Shown: positions 25,786 to 35,316, numbered from the stretch's first letter. The stretch is 64,000 bases of DNA from Acidovorax_G lacteus (GCF_039540375.1 NZ_BAABEX010000007.1:310001-374000); one strand, 5' to 3'. Made by a program: numbers and translations. Notes: generated by a model not told the origin, from the letters alone.

Positions 25786-26934
25786 ATGGCCGCCGATGTG
25801 TTCCACCGCACCGCGTACGCAGAGCAGATGGCGCAGCAGCTGCTGCAGCCGTCACCGCTGCACCTGAATGTGCGCTCTGGCGTGCTGCTCTCGGGCATCC
25901 GCCGCATGGGCAAAACCACGTTCTTGCGGCAAGACTTGGTGCCCGCGCTCGAAGCCCGCGGTGCGCTGGTGGTCTATGTGGACCTGTGGGCCGACCGCAG
26001 CAAGAGCCCGGCGGCGCTGGTGATGGATGCGGTGCGGGCCACGCTGCGCGAGTTGCAAACCCCGGGCTCTGGGCTGCTGCAGCGTCTGAAGGGCCTGAAC
26101 CTGGGCGCGTTGGGCCTGAGTCTGGGGTTTCAGGTCGAGCACCTGGGCCAGCCCCAGGGCGTGACGCTGGCGCAGGCTTTTTCCGAGCTGGTGGCGCGCA
26201 CCGGGCGCGATGTGGTGCTGATCGTGGACGAAGTGCAGCAGGCGCTGGGCACCGAAGACGGCAGCAGCCTGCTGCACGCGCTCAAGGCCGCGCGCGATGC
26301 GGTGAACGCCCGCCCGGGCACGCCCGGGTACTTTCTGTTTCTGGGCACCGGCTCGCACAAGTCGCTGATCACCGACATGGCCACGCGCCATTCGCAGCCC
26401 TTCACCGGGGCGCTGACCACAGCCTACGCGCCGCTGGGGCGCGATTTTGTGGAGTGGCAGCTCGCGCGCATCGGCCGCACGGCGGGTGCGGTGCTGCCGT
26501 CGGCCGACGCCGCCTGGGCGGGCTTTCAGGCCCTGGGCCACCGGCCCGAGGAACTGCTGCGCGCGCTGGTGCAACTGCAAAGCGCTCCGGCCCCGGCCGA
26601 TGCGGCCTTTGCCATCATCTGCGCCACGCTGGCCTCGGCCGCGGCCGATGTGGAACTGCGTGCCATCGAAGACCTGGGTGTGCTGGGCCAGGCGGTGTTC
26701 GACCACATTGCCCAGGCAGAGGAGGGTGGTGTGTCGGGGCTGTTTGGCGAAGAAGCGCTGGCGCGCTACGCCGCGCGCATCGGTGCTCCGGTGAGCGCGT
26801 CGCAGGTGCAGAAGCTGGCCGAAAAGCTCATCAGCGCCAACCTGGTGGTGCGGCCCGGGCATGGCGTGTACGCCGTGGCCGACCCCTTTGTGCGCCATGT
26901 GTGGCGCGAGCGGGTCCAACTGCTGTCGCAGTGA
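25786..26934 (+). CDS. Orphan AAA+/STAND-type ATPase
   Basis: 382 residues. Walker A is SGIRRMGKTTFLRQ (36-49), Walker B VVLIVDEVQQ (about 145-154), and a sensor-like strand FLFLGTGSHKSL follows. This is the layout of archaeal-type/STAND P-loop ATPases. The C-terminal 120 residues look helical and end in a winged-helix-like part (VSASQVQKLAEKLISANLVVRPGHGVYAVADPFVRHVW). No partner gene is adjacent: the upstream gene is terminated and the downstream gene is on the other strand. Such ATPases often move as accessory genes, some in defence. Here the role is unknown. Confidence 0.8.
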   Translation: MAADVFHRTAYAEQMAQQLLQPSPLHLNVRSGVLLSGIRRMGKTTFLRQDLVPALEARGALVVYVDLWADRSKSPAALVMDAVRATLRELQTPGSGLLQRLKGLNLGALGLSLGFQVEHLGQPQGVTLAQAFSELVARTGRDVVLIVDEVQQALGTEDGSSLLHALKAARDAVNARPGTPGYFLFLGTGSHKSLITDMATRHSQPFTGALTTAYAPLGRDFVEWQLARIGRTAGAVLPSADAAWAGFQALGHRPEELLRALVQLQSAPAPADAAFAIICATLASAAADVELRAIEDLGVLGQAVFDHIAQAEEGGVSGLFGEEALARYAARIGAPVSASQVQKLAEKLISANLVVRPGHGVYAVADPFVRHVWRERVQLLSQ

Positions 26935-26960
26935 AGGTGCCGCAGCCGATTGCTGGCAGA

Positions 26961-27020
26961 TGCTATCAAAAACATAGCTGCTCGTGCTTGATTTCTAAGC
27001 ACGAGCAGCCATTTTGATGG
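26961..27020. repeat. Palindromic intergenic repeat, copy 3
   Basis: TGCTATCAAAAACATA leads into the perfect 13-bp stem GCTGCTCGTGCTT/AAGCACGAGCAGC with the 7-base loop GATTTCT, followed by CATTTTGATGG. It lies between the convergent ATPase and acylase genes. Confidence 0.92.
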
Positions 27021-27064
27021 GAAAAGTGGTGCAAAGCCCGGACATCTCCGGGCTCGCAGCCAGC

Positions 27065-29482
27065 TTAAGGCCGCACCAGCGTCAGCGGCTGGCCGATGCG
27101 CTCGCGCGCAACGTCTTCGGCGTGGAAGGGCAGGGTGGGCCACTGCTTGCGCGAGAACAGGCGCATCTGGTCGTTCGCGTGCGGCGAGGCTGGGTCGGTG
27201 GACTGGCCGTAGGTCAGCAGCGCCTGCGCCACGGGGCCGCGCGCGTCAAAGGTCACCGTCTGCACATAGCTCGTGCCGTAGTCGATGCGCAGGCCGCGGG
27301 CGTTGATGGGCGCGGCTTCCTGCCGCCCGATGTTGTTGAGCACGCCCTCGAACTCATCGCCGCCATGCAGCGCAATGGCCTCCTCGGTGATCTCGGGCCG
27401 CTGCACGCTGCCCAGCGGGGCGTCCAGCGCAAAGCCGGCCGCGCGCACCGCCTTGACGGCGTTGGTCAGCGATTCCCACACCTTGGTGGCTGTGGCGGCA
27501 TCGTCCATCTTCAAGCCGGCTGGCGTCGCCACCGGTTGCTTCGGATCGAACGGAATGCGGTGTACGCCCGGAATATTGCGCGCCGTGCGCCAGAACTCGC
27601 GGAACAGGTGGGCCCCGCGGGATTCGACGTTGTTGCGGAGGTCCCAGCCGCGCAGGGCGGCGCAGGCGTCGCGGGCCTCGGCCGTGGGGGCGTTGGCGCA
27701 GGCCGCCAGCAGGTCGGGTACCACCACCTGGGCCATGAAGTTGCGGTTCTGGTAGAGCTGGTCTTGCATGCCCGACAGCGTGACCTTGCCGCGCGCCAGC
27801 ATCTCCGGAATTTCGGCCAGGCCGGCGCGGGTGCGGGGCCGGGTCAGGGCGGCGTCGCCCACCAGGGGTGAGATGCCCTCGAACGTCTGCGCCGGGTGGG
27901 TGTAGAAGAAACTGTCGTTGCTGTTGTGCACCCAGTCGGTGCGCACGGCCACAGGCATGCGCTGCTGCGGAATCAGCCCCGGCACGGGCGAGGCGCTGTC
28001 TTGCCGCCACGCGCAGTCGGCCCGCGCGCCGTTGAGCACCACCAGGCCCGCGGCGCGGCGCAGAGCAGCGGCTGGGGCGCTGGGGGCGCAGCGTTCCAGC
28101 TGGGCGGCGTCCACGTCGGGCACCACGCTGGTGTCGGTGTAGAGCACGCGGCCGCTGCGGTCGGCCCCCAGGGTGTTGACCCAGGGCAGGCCCAGCCCTG
28201 CGTGGGCGCGGTGCAGTTCCTCCACATTGCGGGCGCGGGCCAGGGCCAGCGCGGCGTCTACCGTGCGGGTGTTGCCAGCGTTGGCGTCGCGCAGGGCGTA
28301 GGCGGTGCGGGCGTTCCAGGTCAGGCCTGCACGCGGCACCACCACCACCGGGCCCCAGCGGGTGCTGTAGACCGTGTGCTCGCGCTGCTGCAGGCGGCTG
28401 TCGTCACCCCGCACGGGCACGCGCACCGTGCGGGCGGTCATTTTTTCCGGCTGGCCGTCCACCAGGTAGCTCAGCGGATCGCCGGGCACCAGTGCCAGCT
28501 CGTACAGCGTGAAGCGCTTGCCGGTCGAGACCGTGTGCGACCAGGCCACGTCGCGGTTGAAGCCGATGGACACCACAGGGTAGATGCCCAGGCCCGCGCC
28601 CATCACGTCCAGCTGCCCGGGCACGCGCAGGTGCAGTTGGTAGAAGCGGTTCGGGCCGCTCCAGGGGAAGTGCGGGTTGCCCAGCAGCATGCCGCTGCCG
28701 TTGGCCGTGGTGTCTTTGCCAAAGGCCCAGGCGTTGGAGCCCAGCGGCGAATCCAGCACTCCAGCCTCGCGCAGGGCGTCGGCCGCGTCGGCCAGGTCGA
28801 CTGCAGGAGCCTCTAGCGCCCCCTGGGCGGTGCCCGGGGCGGGCGGGCGCGCGCCCACCATGCCATCGGCCAGCGCGGCGATGCCGGCCTGCACGGCCGT
28901 GATTTCGGCCAGGCGGCGGTATTCCGGCAGTGTCATGGGCTGCACCCAGTCTTTGCCCGCGCAGGCTGCGGGCAGCTGGCCCTTGCGGTCGGCCAGGTAG
29001 CGGTTGTAGCCCGCCACGTAGCCACGCAGCATGGTCTGCGCCTCGGCGCTGGCCTTGCTCCACTGGCGCTCCAGGGCCGCATCGTCCATGTGGGCGGCCA
29101 TGAAGAGGTCGATCTGCTCGTTGGGCAGGTAGCGCCGGCCCAGCAGGCCGATGGTGCGCGGCCCGAAAGTGGCGCTGCGCATGCCGCGCGCCGTGACCAG
29201 CAGGTCGGCCACCATGCACACGTTGTCCTGCGCGTAGGCATAGGCCACGCCGTAGGCCAGCGATTCCATGTCTTGAGCCGTGACGTGTGCCACGCCGTGC
29301 GTGGTGCGCTCAATCGTCACCTGGGCCCGCGTCCCGCTGGTGGGTGGGCTGGCACAGCCGGCCAGCAAGCCCAGACCGAGCACGCTGGCCATCAAGGTCA
29401 GGGCAGGGCCACGGCGCAGCGCAGGCAAAGAGTCGGAAGGCGGCAAACGGCGTGCGTCCGCCAGGCAAGAAGGGGATGGCAT
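27065..29482 (-). CDS. Penicillin-acylase-family lipoprotein (aculeacin A/acyl-homoserine-lactone acylase type)
   Basis: 805 residues. An N-terminal hydrophobic stretch ends in lipobox LLAGC (C43), so the protein is probably an outer-membrane or periplasmic lipoprotein. The Ntn-hydrolase nucleophile is S249 in SPLGSNAWAFGKDTT, the point where the precursor would be cut into alpha and beta chains. The segment GNPHFPW and the NSNDSFFYT motif follow as expected. The family hydrolyses amide bonds of acylated compounds such as AHL signals, echinocandins and penicillins; the substrate here cannot be told. The start shown is the last plausible ATG before the lipoprotein signal; a later ATG (MASVLGLGLL) would give a shorter signal. 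Confidence 0.87.
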   Translation of the reverse strand: MPSPSCLADARRLPPSDSLPALRRGPALTLMASVLGLGLLAGCASPPTSGTRAQVTIERTTHGVAHVTAQDMESLAYGVAYAYAQDNVCMVADLLVTARGMRSATFGPRTIGLLGRRYLPNEQIDLFMAAHMDDAALERQWSKASAEAQTMLRGYVAGYNRYLADRKGQLPAACAGKDWVQPMTLPEYRRLAEITAVQAGIAALADGMVGARPPAPGTAQGALEAPAVDLADAADALREAGVLDSPLGSNAWAFGKDTTANGSGMLLGNPHFPWSGPNRFYQLHLRVPGQLDVMGAGLGIYPVVSIGFNRDVAWSHTVSTGKRFTLYELALVPGDPLSYLVDGQPEKMTARTVRVPVRGDDSRLQQREHTVYSTRWGPVVVVPRAGLTWNARTAYALRDANAGNTRTVDAALALARARNVEELHRAHAGLGLPWVNTLGADRSGRVLYTDTSVVPDVDAAQLERCAPSAPAAALRRAAGLVVLNGARADCAWRQDSASPVPGLIPQQRMPVAVRTDWVHNSNDSFFYTHPAQTFEGISPLVGDAALTRPRTRAGLAEIPEMLARGKVTLSGMQDQLYQNRNFMAQVVVPDLLAACANAPTAEARDACAALRGWDLRNNVESRGAHLFREFWRTARNIPGVHRIPFDPKQPVATPAGLKMDDAATATKVWESLTNAVKAVRAAGFALDAPLGSVQRPEITEEAIALHGGDEFEGVLNNIGRQEAAPINARGLRIDYGTSYVQTVTFDARGPVAQALLTYGQSTDPASPHANDQMRLFSRKQWPTLPFHAEDVARERIGQPLTLVRP

Positions 29483-29754
29483 GGGTGTGTCTCCAGTCAG
29501 GCCAGGATGGCAGAACCCCTCTGCGGGGGGGCTGACGGCCATGCTAGGCCGTGGCACGCGAGCAGATCAAGCCAAAAACGCCAACCATCAAGCCGTTCGC
29601 GCCAAATGCGCTGTGTGGGGTGACCCTTTGGCAGTGCAACGCAGCGCAGCGGGTGCGGCTGCGCCAAAGGCCTGCGCATTGCGAGGGGCGCCGGCAAAGC
29701 CCCGTGTATCAAGCGTTGGCCCGCGATCAGCGGCCCGAAGCGGGCAATCGGCCG

Positions 29755-30243
29755 TCAGCCGGGCTGATCGGCCAGTTGCAGCACGGCCGCCCATTCGGCC
29801 GCGTCCACCGGCGTGATCGACAGCCGGTTGCCCCGCTGCAGGATGCGCATGTGGGCCAGGGCGGGCGTGCGGCGCAGTTCGTCCAGCCCCATCAGCCGGG
29901 TTTTGCGCAGCGCCTGCACATCCAGCAGACACCACCTGGGCTGGCCGGGTGCTGACTTGGGGTCGTGGTAGGGGGAGTCGGGGTCGAACTGCGTGGGGTC
30001 CGGGCGCACCCCGGAGGCCACGCGCGCGATGCCAGCAATGCCGGGCTGCGGGCAGCTCGAGTGGTAGAACAAAACGCCGTCGCCAATCTGCATCTCGTCC
30101 CGCATGAAGTTGCGGGCCTGGTAGTTGCGCACGCCGGTCCAGGCCACGGTGGCGTTCGGCGCCGCCAGGGCATCGTCGATCGAACATTCGTCGGGCTCGG
30201 ACTTCATGAGCCAGTAGCGAAGAGGCGGGGGAGTGCTGACCAT
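29755..30243 (-). CDS. EVE-domain protein
   Basis: 162 residues consisting of one EVE domain (PUA-like fold): RYWLMKSEPDECSIDD at the N-terminus, WTGVRNYQARNFMRDEMQIGD, and VLFYHSSCPQPGIAGIARV. The family binds modified bases in nucleic acids by structural analogy; many stand alone like this one. The ATG giving MVSTPPPLRYW is preferred over starts 3 and 16 codons upstream. There is no operon partner. Confidence 0.9.
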   Translation of the reverse strand: MVSTPPPLRYWLMKSEPDECSIDDALAAPNATVAWTGVRNYQARNFMRDEMQIGDGVLFYHSSCPQPGIAGIARVASGVRPDPTQFDPDSPYHDPKSAPGQPRWCLLDVQALRKTRLMGLDELRRTPALAHMRILQRGNRLSITPVDAAEWAAVLQLADQPG

Positions 30244-30423
30244 GGCGCGCATTGTGTCAAAGCCCGACCGCTTGACCATGCGGACGCCCACAGGCCTGCC
30301 AAGCGCGCAGGGCGCTGGGGCCGACCATGCTGTGCCGACCTGCGCGCGCCTTGTGGCACACAGCGCCCGGTATGCGCGCGTGTGCCCTCTATGGCCCCCG
30401 CGCGCGCCGCCGGGCCTTTGGTA

Positions 30424-31967
30424 TCAGGTCGCGATCAGGCGGCGCTGAGGGCGCGTCTGCGGCGCGGCGGCCGCTTTGGCGTGAGGTGGCAGCCGGAACT
30501 GCTCCACCGTGTCGAGCAGCTCGCGCGCCTGCGTATTCAGGCTCCCCGCGGCGGCAGCCATTTCCTCGACCAGCGCGGCGTTTTGCTGTGTGCCTTGGTC
30601 CAGGTGCGTGACCACCTCGTTGATCTGGTCCACACCCTGGCTCTGCTCGCGGTTGGCCGTGCTGATCTGCTGCATGATTTCGTTGACCTTGCCGATCGCC
30701 TGCACCACCTGTTCCATGGTGTGACCCGCCTGGTCCACCAGGCTGCTGCCTTCTTCCACCCGCTCCACGCTGGCGGTGATCAGGCTCTTGATCTCCTTGG
30801 CCGCCTCGGCGCTGCGCTGGGCCAGACTGCGCACCTCGCTGGCCACCACGGCAAAGCCGCGGCCCTGTTCCCCAGCCCGCGCGGCTTCCACCGCGGCGTT
30901 CAGCGCCAGGATATTGGTCTGGAAGGCAATGCCGTCGATCACGCCGATGATGTCGGCAATGCGGGCGCTGCGCTGGTGAATGTCCTTCATGGTGGCCACC
31001 ACCTGGGTGACCANNNNNNNNNNNNNNNNNNNNNNNNNNNNNNNNNNNNNNNNNNNNNNNNNNNNNNNNNNNNNNNNNNNNNNNNNNNNNNNNNNNNNNN
31101 NNNNNNNNNNNNNNNNNNNNNNNNNNNNNNNNNNNNNNNNNNNNNNNNNNNNNNNNNNNNNNNNNNNNNGTGCACGGTGGAGACCATTTCCACCAGCGAC
31201 TGCTGCATGCGCTTGAGCTGGGCCATGACGCTGGTCTCGTCGCCCGGGCGCAGCTCGATGGCCACTGTCAGATCGCCATGCGCAACGCTCTGCGCCAGGG
31301 CGGCGGCGGTGGCGGGCTCGGTGCCCAGCTGGCGCACGATGCTGCGGGCAATCAGGTAGCCCATGCCTGCGGACACCGCAAGCGCTACACCGAGCAGCGC
31401 AAGCACGCCCATCATGGTGAGCTCAAAGTCTTCCTCAGCGTCTGAGTATTCTTTTTTGGAGATGTCCAGCTGCAGCTGGATGAGGGCGCCCAGCACGTCC
31501 TGCAGAGGGTCCAAGGCTGGATACATGGTACGTGCCGCGAACTCGGCCAGTTCGAGGGCCACCTTTTCCTCCGATACGAGAATCTTCTCCAACTGGTCGA
31601 TCGCCGCGTCCGACTTCGCTTGCAACTGCTGGAATTTCTCCACCAGGGATTTCTCCTGTGGCGTGAGATCGGTGGCCAGAAACGCTTGCCACTGCGCCTG
31701 GGCATCCCGCCGCGCCTTGGCAATCGACTCCCGCCCCTGGGCGGGCGTGAACGCGCCGTCACGCACCTTGTGCGCTGCATCAACGATAAAGACGGCATAG
31801 GCATCGGCCACGGCCTTGATCTGCTGCAGCGGTACGACCCGGTCCTGGTACACGCGGTTGAGTGCCTGGTTGCTGTGGTGCATGCCCTCCAGGGCAAAGT
31901 AGGCCACTACCACCATCCAAGTGCACAGGCAGGCAATCAATACGGCCAGCCGGTGGGCAATCTTCAT
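30424..31967 (-). CDS. Methyl-accepting chemotaxis protein, interrupted by an assembly gap
   Basis: The N-terminal part begins MKIAHRLAVLIACLC and has a first membrane helix (about 7-27), a four-helix-bundle periplasmic domain (about 28-185), a second membrane helix and a HAMP domain. After a run of N, the C-terminal part resumes with the signalling tip (IDGIAFQTNILALNAAVEAARAGEQGRGFAVVASEVR, here quoted in two pieces: IDGIAFQTNILALNAAVEAA and RAGEQGRGFAVVASEVR). The two parts are in different frames at the stated gap length, so the gap length is probably not exact. The middle of the methylation region is missing. The gene follows a kinase/regulator pair on the same strand. Confidence 0.85.
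31014..31169. other. Assembly gap (run of N)
   Basis: 156 undetermined bases inside the chemoreceptor gene. The flanks need a true length of 1 modulo 3 to join in frame, whereas 156 is 0 modulo 3. Confidence 0.99.
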
Positions 31968-32078
31968 CGTCTCAAAACGCACAACGTGTCTCCTGTTTCC
32001 GTGAATCCCGCCCTGTCGGGGAGCGGCGGGATGTTCTTGAACCATTGACGGCCTTGTCCAGGACAAGGCGCCTGCAGC

Positions 32079-32828
32079 CTATCGTGTGGGTACTGCGGGG
32101 CCAAGGCCCCTATCGGGCCAACTCCGAGAGGGCTCCACCAGCCGACCCGCGGCCGCGCTGCCCGTGAACCGCAACACGAGTTCGGCGGTCGAGTTCGCCC
32201 CGAGCTTCTGACTGGCCGCCTGCCGTACCCGTTTCACGCTGCGCAATGAGATGCCCAGCGCGTCCGCAATCTGCTGGTTGGTCTGGCCCTGGACGATGCG
32301 CTCGGCCACCGAGTGCTCGCGGGGGCTGAGACTCGCCAGCCGCGCTGCCAGATCTCCATCGCGGTCGCGGTGACGCTGGCGTTCGGTACTCAGGGCCAGG
32401 GCGCGCGCAATGGCCCCGAGCAGTTCAGAGATCTCGACGGGTTTGAGCAGGAAATCCACCGCCCCGAGGCGAAAGCCCTGGATCGCATCGCGCATGCCGC
32501 TTGCACCGCTCATCAGGATGAGCGGCGTGTCCGCGTGTTGCTGCATCAGCATCAGCAGACCCAGTCCGTCCATATCGGGCATGCGCACATCGCTCAGCAC
32601 GCACACCGGGCCCGGAAACACAGGCTCTTGCCGTTCGCGCCACTGCAGATAGTCCACAGCCGACGGGTATTCGTCGCAGGCGTAGCCCTCCATCCAGAGC
32701 AGCGTGCGCAAGGAGCGCAGCACTTCCGGGTGGTCGTCGATCAGCACGATGCGGCCTTGCGCACAGCGTTGCGCGAGGGCCTCGTCTTCCACGGTGACCA
32801 CTCGGCGCGGGGAAAGGGTGGGGCTCAT
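32079..32828 (-). CDS. Response regulator with LuxR-type helix-turn-helix
   Basis: 249 residues: a receiver domain (VLIDDHPEVLRSLRTLLW, phospho-acceptor D in CVLSDVRMPDMDG near 81, lysine in FLLKPVEI), then a FixJ/NarL-type DNA-binding domain (LSPREHSVAERIVQGQTNQQIADALGIS). There are about 28 extra N-terminal residues. It overlaps the kinase stop by ATGA. The C-terminal 25 residues after the HTH are Arg/Pro-rich and unusual for the family. Confidence 0.9.
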   Translation of the reverse strand: MSPTLSPRRVVTVEDEALAQRCAQGRIVLIDDHPEVLRSLRTLLWMEGYACDEYPSAVDYLQWRERQEPVFPGPVCVLSDVRMPDMDGLGLLMLMQQHADTPLILMSGASGMRDAIQGFRLGAVDFLLKPVEISELLGAIARALALSTERQRHRDRDGDLAARLASLSPREHSVAERIVQGQTNQQIADALGISLRSVKRVRQAASQKLGANSTAELVLRFTGSAAAGRLVEPSRSWPDRGLGPAVPTR

Positions 32829-34252
32829 GCCTGGGCTCCTGTCAAAACGGCGGGCAAGCGCAGCTCCAACGTGGCGCCTCCCAGACGGTTGTGTGCGTCA
32901 TTGCCAAGCGTCAGCTGCCCGCCGTGCTGCTGGGCAATGGTGCGAGAGATGGCGTATCCCATGCCAAGCCCTTCTGTCTTGGTGGTGTAGAACGGTTCCA
33001 TGATCCGGATCTGGGCGTCGGGGCTCAGGCCCGAGCCCGAGTCCTGAATGCGCACCCAGGCTGTGTCACCTTCCAGGCCCCAGGCCATCGCAATGTCGCG
33101 CTGCGGGCCCTCGGACACCGCGTCGATGGCGTTGCGCAAGCCGTTGAGCAGTACCTGCGCGAGTTGCAGGGCGTCGCCCCGTACGCGCACCGGATCAGGG
33201 GCCGGCTGCTCGTGCCATTGAATGCCCAGACGCCGCAGGTCGCTGGAGACCAGGCCCCACACTTCGCGCACCAGCTCCCCGATGTCCAGCACCTCCATGC
33301 TGGTGGTCGATGGCTTGATGAAGTCGCGCACGCGTTCGACGATGCGGCTGGCATGGCGCGCGCTCGTCTCGATCTGGGTGAGCAACATGGTCAGGTCTTC
33401 GGTGCCCAGCTTGTCCTGCTCGATGCCCCGCAGCCCGGTTTGGGCGTTGGTGAGCACGGCCGCCACAGGCTGGCTGATCTCGTGCGCCAGCGTCATGGAC
33501 ATCTCACCGATGCTGCGCTGACGGTCGAGGTGGGCCAGCTGGGCGTGCAGCGCACGCTGGGCCTCTTGGGCAGCCTGCTCGGCCACCAGCCTTTTCTCGC
33601 GCCGATGGGCGCGGTCCAGCGCAAGTCCCAGGTAACAAAAATGCCCAACGACAACCGAGACGAATCCGGTCAGGGCCAACACCGTGGTAGAGCCCGACAT
33701 GGCCAACGGGTACGGGTTTCCATAAGGGTGCAAGCCAATGTCCAGCGCACGCAAGGCCATGCCCAGAGCCACGAGGCCATAGACGCCCCCCAGCACACGG
33801 GCATTGCGGCTGTGTTCCTGTCGGCCGATGCGGTGCGCGGTGAGGGCCATCCACCCAAACAAGACGCACAACAGCACGGCGTTGACCAGGGAGCGCAGCA
33901 CATACTGCTCCAGCACATAGTGGGTGACCGCGGTGAACGCCGTCATGCCAGCCCAGATGACCGCCGGCAGCCCCCAGTGAAGAGGCCGACCCAGATCCAG
34001 TCGCAGCGCCTGAATGCGCAGTAGGCAGGACGCGGACGTCAGCGACACCGTCAGTACGATGGTGGACCAATCGGGCATTTGCCGACCCAAAGAGGCCAGC
34101 AGGGTCGCGACAGCGAACAGCAGGCCGCCGCTGCACCACAGGGCCACCGCCCGGCTGCGCTGGCGCGCCAGCACCGCCCAGGTCAACAGCGGTGCAATGA
34201 CGTACAACAGCCCCAAGACAAAGAGCGCGGTGGCTGTGTCAAACCAGCCCAT
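32825..34252 (-). CDS. Multi-pass membrane sensor histidine kinase
   Basis: 475 residues. About six to seven hydrophobic helices fill residues 1-215 with little periplasmic loop, suggesting sensing within the membrane. A coiled linker, the HisKA box TLAHEISQPVAAVLTN and an HATPase domain (NGLRNAIDAV, QDSGSGLSPD, GLGMGYAISRTI) follow. It belongs to the same FixL/DctB-like output type as the kinase near 14 kb but has an unrelated sensor part. It is coupled by ATGA overlap to the regulator, and the chemoreceptor lies 111 bases further on. Confidence 0.9.
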   Translation of the reverse strand: MGWFDTATALFVLGLLYVIAPLLTWAVLARQRSRAVALWCSGGLLFAVATLLASLGRQMPDWSTIVLTVSLTSASCLLRIQALRLDLGRPLHWGLPAVIWAGMTAFTAVTHYVLEQYVLRSLVNAVLLCVLFGWMALTAHRIGRQEHSRNARVLGGVYGLVALGMALRALDIGLHPYGNPYPLAMSGSTTVLALTGFVSVVVGHFCYLGLALDRAHRREKRLVAEQAAQEAQRALHAQLAHLDRQRSIGEMSMTLAHEISQPVAAVLTNAQTGLRGIEQDKLGTEDLTMLLTQIETSARHASRIVERVRDFIKPSTTSMEVLDIGELVREVWGLVSSDLRRLGIQWHEQPAPDPVRVRGDALQLAQVLLNGLRNAIDAVSEGPQRDIAMAWGLEGDTAWVRIQDSGSGLSPDAQIRIMEPFYTTKTEGLGMGYAISRTIAQQHGGQLTLGNDAHNRLGGATLELRLPAVLTGAQA

Positions 34253-34785
34253 ATCCTGCCTTTTCGCATGAGTCCGGGGCGTCCCCCCTGCCTGTCAGAC
34301 CCATCGTCCCTCCATGTTGTCTCCGGTGCGCAGCCCGTTCGCCCAGGCCCTCGGCGCATTGCGTCTCGTGCGGACTTCGCTGCCGGTCGTCGGAGTACAC
34401 GCCAGAGGCACCTGTTTGCGCAAGGCCCTTTGGGGACAGCTTGGGGCTGGCCATGACAGGCTGCGGCCGGAGGGGGCGGATCGCGTGCCCTGCTGCGTCG
34501 CTGGGCTTTTGTCAAGAAACCAATTGCCTATAGTGAAAATGGTTGCTTGTGCTTATCGAGAATGGATGGGCAGCTATCAAAAGCATAGCGTTGATGCCCA
34601 TGGTCTGCCGCAGACCCTCGGGCATTTGGATCCAGCGCAGGTCTGAGGCCTTGCCGACGATGCGCTTGCTGGGGTGTGAGGCTGTGGCGTCAAACACACT
34701 GCACGCCGATGGCGCAGGTGCGGGAGCCAGCTTGGCCCCGCGGGGCCATGGCGCGGCACAGCAGGCGCAAGCGGCCAGCAGCGGG
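34253..34785. other. Intergenic stretch with a degenerate repeat copy
   Basis: 533 bases between the sensor kinase (transcribed leftward) and the 3' end of the EcsC-like gene. It holds one degenerate palindromic repeat. On the minus strand just right of that repeat is a short open frame with coding-like composition (SKRIVGKASDLRWIQMPEGL), which may be the remains of a gene. No start signal or full-length homologue is recognisable. The kinase promoter should lie in the first 150 bases. Confidence 0.5.
34524..34590. repeat. Palindromic intergenic repeat, copy 4 (degenerate)
   Basis: TTGCCTATAGTGAAAATG, then GTTGCTTGTGCTT on the left and GGCAGCTATCAAAAGCATA on the right. The right arm of the core hairpin is mostly lost (AAGCACGAG replaced), so the copy looks old or recombined. 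Confidence 0.7.
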
Positions 34786-35316
34786 TCAAGGACGTGGGCT
34801 GGGCACCATCTCAGCGTCGCCGCTGTCTGCCGCCGGTGGCAGCAGGGCGGCCGCCTTGGCCACGCGCACGCAGTCGCACAGGTGCTGCTCGCCTAGCCAT
34901 CGCAAGGTGGCATAGCCCAGCGTCGCCGCCACCGCTTGGCCGGCCAGCGGCACGTATTTGGCAGCCTGTTTGGCCGACAGCCGCACACCCACAGCCTGGG
35001 CTGCGCGCAGCACCAGCTCTTTGGTGATGAATTTGCCGATCAGGCTCGATCCGACCAGAGCCACGGCTTTTTGCACCTGCTCGCGCCGCTTAGGGTCCAG
35101 GCGGTCGATTTGCTCTGGGGTCAGGCCAAACTCGGCGTTGATTTGGGGAATCAATCGGGACAGCAGGGCCGCGTCGACCGCCCAGTCGAGGCCGGGTACC
35201 GGCACGGTGCTGGCAGCCGCCGCCACCAGGGCACGGCGGTGCAGCAGCCGGCGCGATCGGCGGATGGCTGCGATCAGATCCAGGTCGCCTTCGGCGTAAT
35301 CAAGGGCGGTGCGCAT
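34786..35316 (-). CDS. Small hydrophobic protein, EcsC/DUF697-like, function unknown
   Basis: 176 residues. After a charged N-terminus come ALVAAAASTVPVPGLDWAVDAALLSRLIPQINAEFGL and further glycine-rich hydrophobic helices (LVGSSLIGKFITKEL, AAKYVPLAGQAVAATLGYATLRWLG; quoted here in parts as VPVPGLDWAVDAALLSRLIP and YVPLAGQAVAATLGYATL). This pattern of two amphipathic membrane-embedded stretches with a P-x-P-G start resembles DUF697/EcsC-type proteins. No enzyme motif is seen. The ATG shown gives the natural N-terminus; the frame is open further upstream. Confidence 0.65.
   Translation of the reverse strand: MRTALDYAEGDLDLIAAIRRSRRLLHRRALVAAAASTVPVPGLDWAVDAALLSRLIPQINAEFGLTPEQIDRLDPKRREQVQKAVALVGSSLIGKFITKELVLRAAQAVGVRLSAKQAAKYVPLAGQAVAATLGYATLRWLGEQHLCDCVRVAKAAALLPPAADSGDAEMVPSPRP

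Noticed and set aside
24186..25919. Long minus-strand frame antisense to the aspartate kinase, and similar ones at 19837-21711, 46329-47780 and 52600-54153
   Set aside because: All lie opposite clear genes in the mirrored codon phase and show the same His/Gln/Gly-rich shadow composition.
30987..31170. Peptide read through the end of the N-terminal half of the chemoreceptor (WSPRWW)
   Set aside because: It is the wrong frame caused by the inexact gap; the correct frame on that side reads VTQVVATMKD, a normal receptor sequence.
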